Assembly (NCBI GenBank): GCA_023428365.1
Contig: JAEYYQ010000656.1
Coordinates: 1 to 5,829 of the forward strand
Origin: Pseudomonadota bacterium
GTDB lineage: Bacteria > Pseudomonadota > Alphaproteobacteria > Rhizobiales > Hyphomicrobiaceae
Reading direction: 5' to 3'
Length of the DNA stretch: 5,829 nt
The position numbers were made by a program, and so were the translations under genes. The notes beneath the pieces were generated by a model, which worked only from the letters and a program-made list of their open reading frames with translations, ran no database searches and was not told where the DNA came from. Shown here in pieces: positions 1-5,087 of this stretch (positions are counted from its first letter, which is position 1; every line of letters begins with the position of its first letter).

Positions 1-787
1 CAAGAATGTCGCCATGCATCGCCTTAACGAGAACGACGAACGGCATCGCTCCCAGGAGCATGAAAATGATCGCAATGAACTCGAGCGATGGAGATGCCCA
101 AAACCCGAAACTTTCATCATGCGGGGAAAAACCGCCCGTCGATACCGTCGCCAATCCATAACAAACGGCATCGAACAACGACATTCCAAACAGCATGAAC
201 AACGTGATGCACGCGATCATCAAAGCGAAATAGATCTTGGCGATCGCCTTCATGATTTCGACGGCGCGCGGCAGCACTTTTTCAGAGCGATCTGAGCTTT
301 CTGTTTGGAAAAGCTGCAGGCCGCCAATTCTGAGATACGGCAGGATCATGATGGCCATCAGGACGATGCCCAAACCTCCGATCCCCTGAAGCAGCGCACG
401 CCAGAGCAGAATTCCACTCGGCAATTTATTGAGGCCGGTCAGTACGCTCGCACCAGTGGTTGTCAGACCGGACATAGATTCGAAGAATGCGTCCGTGTAC
501 GACAGGCCCAGCCCTGTGAACGGCAGGGCCGCAAATGCAGTTACGACCAGCCACGACAGCGTCGTCAGCAGAAATCCCTCGCGAACGCCTAGCCGGATGT
601 TGCGATTGCCGTAGCCGGCAAAGGCACAAAGTCCGCCGACGAACAGCGTGAAAGCGGCAGAAGCGACGAAGGCACCCCACACACCCGGAGCATCGTTGAA
701 AGCGACAAGCGCCGGCAGCAGCATGAGCACAGCCAGAACGCACAGCAGGCTGCCCAGTGTAAGCAAAATGGGGCGGATCTGGATCAT
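1..787 (-). CDS. trkH: TrkH-family potassium uptake protein, membrane subunit (C-terminal part outside window)
   Basis: This is the channel-forming subunit of a Trk K+ uptake system in the inner membrane, which normally works with the NAD-binding regulator TrkA. The 262 visible residues start with MIQIRPILLTLGSLL and are strongly hydrophobic. The first selectivity-filter loop is seen as GLTTTGAS (about residues 107-114). It is followed by the family signature QGIGGLGIVLMAIMILP (134-150), and the second filter is TVSTGGFSP (214-222). Family members are about 480 residues, so roughly the C-terminal 45 percent, with filters three and four, lies beyond the left edge. The ATG at 787 was chosen because the protein then begins like other TrkH proteins. 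In-frame ATGs at 847, 868 and 874 would add a basic, non-conserved tail and lack a properly spaced ribosome site. No EcfG-type promoter was found upstream. The family call is firm; the exact start is less so. Confidence 0.93.
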   Translation of the reverse strand, partial: MIQIRPILLTLGSLLCVLAVLMLLPALVAFNDAPGVWGAFVASAAFTLFVGGLCAFAGYGNRNIRLGVREGFLLTTLSWLVVTAFAALPFTGLGLSYTDAFFESMSGLTTTGASVLTGLNKLPSGILLWRALLQGIGGLGIVLMAIMILPYLRIGGLQLFQTESSDRSEKVLPRAVEIMKAIAKIYFALMIACITLFMLFGMSLFDAVCYGLATVSTGGFSPHDESFGFWASPSLEFIAIIFMLLGAMPFVVLVKAMHGDIL

Positions 788-1209
788 GTCTCGTATTGGC
801 CTGCGATATCCAAGAATCTGCCCCACGGCCGGACTGCTGGCCGCCATCCTACGCCAAGCCCTTGCCATAGCCATTGGAGGCCTGTTCCGTCAAAAACGGT
901 AGCGCCATGCAGCGCAATATGGAGGTTAATGCTGAAACTTCAGTCAACAAGCAAACTCGTGTTGCTGCTGCGTCGCGGCGATCTGCGTCTAATTTGAAAT
1001 CCTGAGAGGTTATAAATCGCCCTATCCAGCGGCCGATGCGAAGCCGTCTCCCACCCGCCTCCCAGCTGAGCTTCCCTCGGCGCGGTTAACCTGAGCACGA
1101 CCGGGAACTGCACGAGGGTAAACCGCGTTCTAACCGCATCAGGACGCTCGGCTACTCATGTCTGAGGGTTCTAATCAACGTAACTAAGGCTAAAACCAGG
1201 AGGCATTCC
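788..1209. other. Non-coding region between divergent trkH and the CsbD gene
   Basis: About 420 bases separate the two divergent genes, with no convincing coding sequence. The CsbD side holds the EcfG-type promoter listed separately, and a leader of about 70 bases would follow it. On the trkH side there is a small inverted repeat, CTGAA-AC-TTCAG (932-943). Its right arm overlaps a TTGACT hexamer on the minus strand (947 to 942), but no good -10 box lies 16-18 bases further on. A short hairpin CCGT-N5-ACGG sits at 887-899. A 32-codon frame from 907 to 1005 has no ribosome site and no recognisable product. Confidence 0.6.
1104..1129 (+). promoter_or_regulatory. Candidate EcfG (general stress sigma factor) promoter for the CsbD gene
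   Basis: A GGAAC element (1104-1108) is followed after 17 bases by CGTT (1126-1129). This matches the known alphaproteobacterial EcfG/PhyR-regulon consensus, GGAAC-N16/17-CGTT, at every defined position. Transcription would start near 1136 and leave a leader of about 70 bases before the ATG at 1210. The downstream gene belongs to a family known for general-stress control, which supports the call. No start site has been mapped, so activity is inferred. Confidence 0.72.
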
Positions 1210-1407
1210 ATGGATTGGGATCGTGTTGCCGGCAATTGGAAGCAGATGCAGGGCAAGATCAAGGAGCAGTGGGGCAAATTGACCGACGATGACCTCACGC
1301 AGATCAATGGCCGCCGCGAGCAGCTCGAAGGCAAAATTCAGGAGCGCTACGGTTACACCAAGGATAAAGCGCGGGAGGAAATCGATAGCTGGTCAAACCG
1401 GCACTGA
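1210..1407 (+). CDS. csbD: CsbD/YjbJ-family general stress protein
   Basis: This small, soluble, highly charged protein of 65 residues matches the CsbD-like family along its whole length. Visible hallmarks are NWKQMQGKIKEQWGKLTDDD (about residues 9-28), which is nearly identical to E. coli YjbJ, and the second repeat-like half LEGKIQERYGY (39-49). Members are abundant stress-induced proteins whose molecular function is not established. Bacillus CsbD belongs to the sigma-B regulon. The ATG has a strong AGGAGG ribosome site (1198-1203) six bases upstream, which fixes the start and suggests high expression. An EcfG-type promoter lies about 80 bases upstream. A GC-rich hairpin follows the stop codon, then a tiny membrane-protein gene on the same strand. 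Confidence 0.95.
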   Translation: MDWDRVAGNWKQMQGKIKEQWGKLTDDDLTQINGRREQLEGKIQERYGYTKDKAREEIDSWSNRH

Positions 1408-1427
1408 GTAATTCCCTTTCTCCCAAT

Positions 1428-1458
1428 GCCGGCGGCCTCAACTAAGCGAGGCGCCGGC
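1428..1458 (+). terminator. GC-rich hairpin after the CsbD gene, possible weak terminator
   Basis: The left arm GCCGGCGGCCTC (1428-1439) pairs with GAGGCGCCGGC (1448-1458), leaving one bulged G and an eight-base loop. The stem is very stable and begins 21 bases after the CsbD stop. It is followed only by CCTTTGCG rather than a proper U run. It may therefore act as a partial terminator or protect the 3' end of the message, while letting some transcripts reach the small gene at 1481. Confidence 0.5.
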
Positions 1459-1480
1459 CCTTTGCGCGAGCGAAACCCTG

Positions 1481-1555
1481 ATGAACTCGATAATATATCT
1501 GGTGGGCCTCATCGTCGTCGTGCTGGCCATTTTGAGCTTCCTCGGCTTACGGTGA
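1481..1555 (+). CDS. Small single-pass membrane protein of 24 residues
   Basis: An ATG frame of 24 codons plus TGA encodes a peptide starting MNSIIYLVGLIVVVLAI and ending SFLGLR. Almost all of it is one hydrophobic helix of about 18-19 residues, with a short polar N-terminus and a single arginine at the C-terminus. This would place it in the inner membrane as a minimal transmembrane protein. From memory, very similar small hypothetical proteins ending in LSFLGLR occur in Rhizobiales genomes; I could not verify this here. The ribosome site is weak (GCGAG about 10 bases upstream). The gene lies 73 bases after the CsbD stop on the same strand, so it may be co-transcribed with it under stress control. 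Its function is unknown. A chance hydrophobic frame is the main alternative, but the composition and clean ends argue against that. Confidence 0.6.
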   Translation: MNSIIYLVGLIVVVLAILSFLGLR

Positions 1556-1613
1556 TTGCGCGGTCTCCTGCGCCCTCCCCCCAAGAGACGCCCCCCCAAA
1601 AACAAAATGGCGC

Positions 1614-1652
1614 AAAAAGATAATGGCACCGTTGGATGTCCAACGATGCCAT
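1614..1652 (-). terminator. Rho-independent terminator of the rpsB-tsf operon
   Basis: The arms at 1623-1636 and 1639-1652 form a 14-pair stem with one C/A mismatch; the core is CGTTGGA/TCCAACG and the outer part ATGGCA/TGCCAT. Read on the minus strand, the stem is followed by TATCTTTTT (1622 down to 1614), a good U run. It starts about 25 bases after the tsf stop codon. The polarity of the U run shows that it serves tsf, although the stem could also block transcripts arriving from the CsbD side. Confidence 0.88.
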
Positions 1653-1676
1653 CACAATCAGCCATAGCGAGTGACT

Positions 1677-2615
1677 TCAGCGCGTGCCGCCGACAGCAGC
1701 AGCAACTTCCGCAGCGAAGTCCTCTTCCTTCTTCTCGATGCCTTCACCGAGTGCGTAGCGCTTGAAACCGACGATCTTGACCGGCGCGCCAACCGACGCA
1801 GCGGCGTCCTTGACTGCCTGCTCAACGGTCGACTTACCATCCAGCACGAACACCTGCTGCAGCAGAACGACCTGCTGGAAGTATTCCTTGCGCAGACGGC
1901 CTTCGACCATCTTCTCGACGATCTCCTGCGGCTTGCCCGAAGCTGCGGCCTGCTCCAGGTAGATCGCGCGCTCGCGCTCGATCACCGACTTGTCGAGCTC
2001 TTCGACCGTCACGGACAACGGAGAAGCAGCCGCGATGTGCATGGCCACTTGGCGGCCGAACTCGGCGAGCTTCGCCTTGTCGCCAGTGCTCTCCAGCGAG
2101 ACGAGAACGCCCATCTTGCCGAGGCCGTCGCCAACGCGGTTATGAACGTAATCAATGACCACGCCGTCGGCGGATGCGGTGAGAGCATCCGTGCGGCGCA
2201 CGCTCATGTTCTCGCCGATCGTCGCCACCATCTCCTTGACGTGCGCCTCGACGTTATTCGAGGTGCCCGGGAACGGCAGCGCCAACAGCTTCGCCAGATC
2301 GCCTTCAGCCTTCAGCGACAGCTTGGTGATCTCGCGAACCATGTCCTGGAACTGGCTGTTGCGGGCCACGAAGTCGGTCTCGGAATTGACCTCGACAAGC
2401 GTGCCGATGCCACCTTCAACCATCGCGCCGATCAGACCTTCCGCAGCAACGCGGCCGGACTTCTTGGCAGCCTTGGACAGGCCCTTCTTGCGCAGCCAAT
2501 CGACCGACGCTTCGATATCGCCGTTGTTTTCGACCAGAGCCTGCTTGCAGTCCATCATGCCCGCGCCAGTCTTGTCGCGAAGCTCTTTCACCATCGATGC
2601 GGAGATCGTCGTCAT
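1677..2615 (-). CDS. tsf: Translation elongation factor Ts
   Basis: EF-Ts is the cytoplasmic nucleotide-exchange factor that releases GDP from EF-Tu during translation elongation. The 312-residue protein begins with the N-terminal UBA-like domain, seen as MVKELRDKTGAGMMDCKQAL (about residues 8-27). It contains the EF-Tu-contacting motif SETDFVARN (78-86), in which Asp81 and Phe82 are the key residues. It ends with the typical ALGEGIEKKEEDFAAEV. The length is normal for the family. The ATG at 2615 was chosen because AGAGGG lies five bases upstream and the protein then starts MTTISASMVKEL as in relatives; the GTG two codons earlier would sit on top of the ribosome site. The gene lies 117 bases downstream of rpsB in the usual order and ends at a clear terminator. 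pyrH, often the next gene in related bacteria, is not present downstream. Confidence 0.98.
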   Translation of the reverse strand: MTTISASMVKELRDKTGAGMMDCKQALVENNGDIEASVDWLRKKGLSKAAKKSGRVAAEGLIGAMVEGGIGTLVEVNSETDFVARNSQFQDMVREITKLSLKAEGDLAKLLALPFPGTSNNVEAHVKEMVATIGENMSVRRTDALTASADGVVIDYVHNRVGDGLGKMGVLVSLESTGDKAKLAEFGRQVAMHIAAASPLSVTVEELDKSVIERERAIYLEQAAASGKPQEIVEKMVEGRLRKEYFQQVVLLQQVFVLDGKSTVEQAVKDAAASVGAPVKIVGFKRYALGEGIEKKEEDFAAEVAAAVGGTR

Positions 2616-2668
2616 CAGCACCCTCTCGGGTTGGCCAGCACGCTTTCAGCGCGTACCGGCGGGATTGG

Positions 2669-2703
2669 AAAAACAGCAGGCTCGGACGATCGCGATCGCC
2701 GAG
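2669..2703 (-). terminator. Intercistronic hairpin with U run between rpsB and tsf, possible attenuator
   Basis: On the minus strand CTCGG-CGATCGCGATCG-T-CCGAG (2703 down to 2681) folds into a strong stem with one bulged base, around a perfect 12-base palindrome at 2687-2698. A run of five U residues (2673 to 2669) follows seven bases later. The gap makes it a poorer terminator than the one after tsf. It could give partial termination or a processing site that sets the ratio of S2 to EF-Ts messages. Confidence 0.45.
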
Positions 2704-2715
2704 TCTGCCGAACAA

Positions 2716-2730
2716 GGGCGATTTACGCCC
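2716..2730 (-). other. Short hairpin directly after the rpsB stop codon
   Basis: GGGCG and CGCCC (2730-2726 and 2720-2716 on the minus strand) flank a five-base A/U-rich loop. The hairpin starts two bases past the rpsB TAA and is followed by UUGUU. With five G/C pairs it is plausible as a 3'-end stabiliser or weak attenuator acting together with the larger hairpin downstream. Confidence 0.4.
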
Positions 2731-2732
2731 GA

Positions 2733-3713
2733 TTAGACTGCAGTAGCCTCGACAAATTTCTTTGCCTGGCCGACCCAGTCGTCCTTTGCAATCTGGCCCT
2801 TGAGCCTGAGCTTCCTGTCGAGGCCGCTCATGCTGCCAGCGTCGAGATCCGCGATCTGCCAGTAATGGAAAACGCCGGCGTCGTTGAGACGTTGCTCGAG
2901 CTTGGGTGTAATTCCCGTGATCCGCTTCAGATCATCGGCTTCGCCGCGGGCCGCTTCGATGCCCGTGAACGTGCCCAGCTCTTCTGCGGGTGGCGCCTCG
3001 GATGCACCGAGATCGACGCCAGCTGCAGCCTGACCACGCTCGATGCCGTCGATGGCAGCGCGTGCGACGAGGTCGCAATACAGCGTAATGGCGCGGCCGG
3101 CATCGTCATTGCCCGGGATCGGGAAATCGATGTTGTCCGGATCGCAGTTGGTATCGACCACCGCGACAATCGGAATGCCAAGCTTCTTGGCTTCCTGGAT
3201 CGCGATCTGCTCCTTATTGGTGTCGAGCACGAACAGCAGATCAGGCGTACCGCCCATCTCCTTGATGCCGCCGAGCGCCTGGTTCAGCTTCTCACGCTCG
3301 CGCGTAAGGTTCAGGATTTCTTTCTTCGTGCGGCCCTGCGGATCGGCCAGAATCTCGTCCAGCTGGCGCAGGCGACGGATCGACTGGGAGATGGTCTTCC
3401 AGTTCGTCAACGTGCCACCGAACCAGCGGTGGTTAATAAAGTATTGCGCGCTGCGCTTGGCCGCTTCGGCGATGGCGTCGGACGCCTGCCGCTTGGTGCC
3501 GACGAACAGGACGCGGCCGCCCGAAGCGACGGTGTCGGAAATCTTCACCAGGGCCTGGTGCAGCAACGGGGTTGTCTGCGTCAGGTCGATGACGTGAATC
3601 TTATTGCGAACGCCGTAGATATACGGCGCCATCTTGGGATTCCAGCGGTGTGCCTGATGGCCGAAGTGAACGCCAGCTTCAAGAAGCTGACGCATGTTAT
3701 ATGCGGGCAGCAT
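2733..3713 (-). CDS. rpsB: 30S ribosomal protein S2, long form with C-terminal extension
   Basis: S2 is a structural protein of the small ribosomal subunit. The 326-residue product shows the family motifs in order: [11 protein letters not shown] (10-20), NPKM (25-28), LFVGTKRQ (69-76), [12 protein letters not shown] (97-108), [12 protein letters not shown] (157-168), VDTNCDP (186-192) and [11 protein letters not shown] (199-209). It is about 85 residues longer than E. coli S2. The extra part after an acidic, Ala/Pro-rich linker (about 233-257) reads [20 protein letters not shown] (260-279) and looks like the degenerate helix-hairpin-helix extension known in rhizobial S2 proteins. The ATG at 3713 gives the usual start just before [14 protein letters not shown] and has AAAGAGA about four bases upstream. 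The open frame reaches 3800, but its extra 29 residues do not resemble S2. The gene is first in the rpsB-tsf operon. Confidence 0.98.
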   Translation of the reverse strand: MLPAYNMRQLLEAGVHFGHQAHRWNPKMAPYIYGVRNKIHVIDLTQTTPLLHQALVKISDTVASGGRVLFVGTKRQASDAIAEAAKRSAQYFINHRWFGGTLTNWKTISQSIRRLRQLDEILADPQGRTKKEILNLTREREKLNQALGGIKEMGGTPDLLFVLDTNKEQIAIQEAKKLGIPIVAVVDTNCDPDNIDFPIPGNDDAGRAITLYCDLVARAAIDGIERGQAAAGVDLGASEAPPAEELGTFTGIEAARGEADDLKRITGITPKLEQRLNDAGVFHYWQIADLDAGSMSGLDRKLRLKGQIAKDDWVGQAKKFVEATAV

Positions 3714-3742
3714 GCGATCTCTTTCTTTTCCGGTTGAACCTC

Positions 3743-3836
3743 CGTGGATCGTGAAGGCTACTGCCTGGTTGAAGCAGCAACGCCCACCGGAGCGCGTCAA
3801 TGGGGTTGTCGGCCCAGCTCAGCGCAATGATCCACG
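3743..3836 (-). other. Candidate structured leader of rpsB
   Basis: On the minus strand CGTGGATC (3836 to 3829) is exactly complementary to GATCCACG (3750 to 3743), 78 bases further on. If the promoter at 3879-3851 is used, the first arm starts about eight bases into the transcript. The second arm ends about 30 bases before the ATG, so the pair would enclose most of the leader. S2 is known to repress its own operon through its leader in enteric bacteria, so such a fold could be regulatory here. An 8-base match can arise by chance over this length. Confidence 0.35.
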
Positions 3837-3850
3837 TGTGGAATGCGCCG

Positions 3851-3879
3851 GATGTAGACACTATCCGCGAAAATTGCAA
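3851..3879 (-). promoter_or_regulatory. Candidate housekeeping promoter for rpsB-tsf
   Basis: Reading leftwards, a TTGCAA -35 box (3879-3874) is followed after 17 bases by TACATC (3856-3851) as a -10 box. The spacing is ideal and the -35 is good, but the -10 is only a partial match, as is common in alphaproteobacteria. It would give a leader of about 130 bases before the rpsB ATG at 3713. Confidence 0.4.
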
Positions 3880-3898
3880 GCGCAGCGCGTCCATGGCA

Positions 3899-3923
3899 GG
3901 AACGCTTGGCTGCCCATTCGGTT
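3899..3923 (+). promoter_or_regulatory. EcfG-like promoter next to the YihY-family gene start
   Basis: GGAAC (3899-3903) is followed after 16 bases by GGTT (3920-3923). This is one base off the EcfG consensus GGAAC-N16/17-CGTT. Transcription would begin near 3929-3931, only about six bases before the ATG at 3936, so the mRNA would be almost leaderless. That agrees with the lack of any ribosome site before this gene. It is weaker than the CsbD promoter and a chance match is possible. Confidence 0.45.
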
Positions 3924-3935
3924 GTTAGTCTCGAT

Positions 3936-4985
3936 ATGACCAATAATACCGCTCCCTCCGACGATCAGGACCTCCCCCCGGAAACGGACCCGCAACGTTC
4001 CGTCTTCCGATCCCTTGCGATTGGACTGACCCTCCTTGGGGCAATAGCACTTCGCGGAGCAGTTGCATCACCACCCTCGTCCGCTCACCTCGCCGCACCG
4101 GATAGCGGAGCCGCACCGAAAGGGCCGCCCGCTCCCCCGGGAGCGGTGGCCCCGCCCACCAGCTTCCTCTGGCGGATCTACCTGGCCGCAGAACGCCATC
4201 GTGTGATGCTGATGGCCGCCGGTGTGACATTCTACGCGTTGCTGGCTTTGTTCCCGGCCATCGGTGCTCTGGTCACCCTGTTCGGACTGTTTGCCGATCC
4301 AGAGATAATCAAACAGCAGCTGAGCAGCGGCCAGGACGTGCTTCCAGAAGGTGCCATCGAAATCATCGGCGATCAGATCAGCCGCATTCAGGCCAGCGGC
4401 GGCGGAGCTCTCGGGTTCGCGTTTTTCATCAATCTTGCCATCTCTCTGTGGAGCGCAAACGCTGGGATCAAGGGTCTCTTCGATGCCCTTAATGCGGTGC
4501 ACGGCACAGCAGAGAAGCGCAGTTTCCTTGCCTACAATCTTCAGGCCCTCGCATTCACTCTCGGCACAATCGTGTTCGTGATGCTCGCAGTCGGCGCGAT
4601 CATCGTACTGCCAGCGATCTTCGCGTTTCTCGGCCTGCAGGATCATGCCGGCTCGACAATCTCGCTTTTGCGCTGGCCGCTGCTCCTCGTCTGTACTCTG
4701 CTGTTTCTGTCGCTGCTCTACCGCTTTGGCCCGACGCCGGATCACCCGCATTGGCGCCTGATTTCCTGGGGCACCATCACGGCCACCGTGGTGTGGCTCG
4801 CTGCGTCGATGCTCTTCTCCTGGTATGTCGGCAACTTCAACACATTCAATAGAACATACGGATCGCTCGGCGCGGTGATCGGCTTCATGTTCTGGATCTG
4901 GATCTCAGTGATGATCGTCCTGTTGGGCGCCGAGATCGATGCAGAGCTCAACGGCGAACGCCAACGCGCGATCACCTCGCGCTGA
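3936..4985 (+). CDS. YihY/BrkB-family inner membrane protein
   Basis: This is a polytopic inner-membrane protein of the YihY/virulence factor BrkB family, once mislabelled ribonuclease BN; the biochemical role of the family is unsettled. Of 349 residues, the conserved core starts at about 78. It shows AAGVTFYALLALFPAIGALV (94-113), a second segment near 156-178 with SLWSANAGIKGLFDALN, further helices near 204-233, 246-262 and 277-297, and the diagnostic end YGSLGAVIGFMFWIWIS (308-324) followed by LLGAEIDAELNGE. Residues 1-77 are unusual: a hydrophilic start, a hydrophobic stretch (about 27-45), then a Pro/Ala-rich linker. The ATG at 3936 is preferred over the TTG at 3906, because the EcfG-like promoter would start transcription downstream of that TTG; neither has a good ribosome site. 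The gene is divergent from rpsB and 102 bases upstream of the MscS gene, with no clear terminator between them. Confidence 0.93.
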   Translation: MTNNTAPSDDQDLPPETDPQRSVFRSLAIGLTLLGAIALRGAVASPPSSAHLAAPDSGAAPKGPPAPPGAVAPPTSFLWRIYLAAERHRVMLMAAGVTFYALLALFPAIGALVTLFGLFADPEIIKQQLSSGQDVLPEGAIEIIGDQISRIQASGGGALGFAFFINLAISLWSANAGIKGLFDALNAVHGTAEKRSFLAYNLQALAFTLGTIVFVMLAVGAIIVLPAIFAFLGLQDHAGSTISLLRWPLLLVCTLLFLSLLYRFGPTPDHPHWRLISWGTITATVVWLAASMLFSWYVGNFNTFNRTYGSLGAVIGFMFWIWISVMIVLLGAEIDAELNGERQRAITSR

Positions 4986-5087
4986 GCCCATCCTGCCCTC
5001 ACGGCTTTATAGCTGATGTGTCTCCTTGCCCTGCGACCGTGCTAGGGTGAGGCGATTCACGGATTGCAAAGTTCCAAGGCGAAGCAC

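Noticed and set aside
884..888. A GGAAC box on the minus strand upstream of trkH as an EcfG promoter
   Set aside because: No CGTT or GTT follows at 16-18 bases in the right direction.
932..943. Inverted repeat CTGAA-AC-TTCAG as an operator for trkH
   Set aside because: It is short, single-copy and matches no regulator site I can name; it overlaps a TTGACT hexamer that lacks a partner -10 box.
907..1005. A 32-codon plus-strand frame in the trkH-CsbD gap
   Set aside because: It has no ribosome site, no recognisable motif and unremarkable composition, so chance is the simplest explanation.
1591..1597. Run of seven C residues near the tsf terminator, possible phase-variable tract
   Set aside because: It lies outside any coding sequence and is not placed between promoter boxes, so slippage there would have no obvious effect.
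1671..3737. A 688-codon open frame on the plus strand across both tsf and rpsB
   Set aside because: It is antisense to two unmistakable conserved genes; the translation has no recognisable domain and the length reflects high-GC codon bias on the opposite strand.
3714..3800. Longer rpsB start at 3800 adding 29 residues
   Set aside because: The added residues do not resemble S2, and the ATG at 3713 has a better ribosome site and the family N-terminus.
3906..3935. TTG start for the YihY-family gene, ten codons upstream of the ATG
   Set aside because: It lies inside the spacer of the EcfG-like promoter and has no ribosome site.
4068..4751. A 227-codon minus-strand frame inside the YihY-family gene
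   Set aside because: It is a shadow of a clearly conserved membrane protein and its product is a charged low-information sequence.
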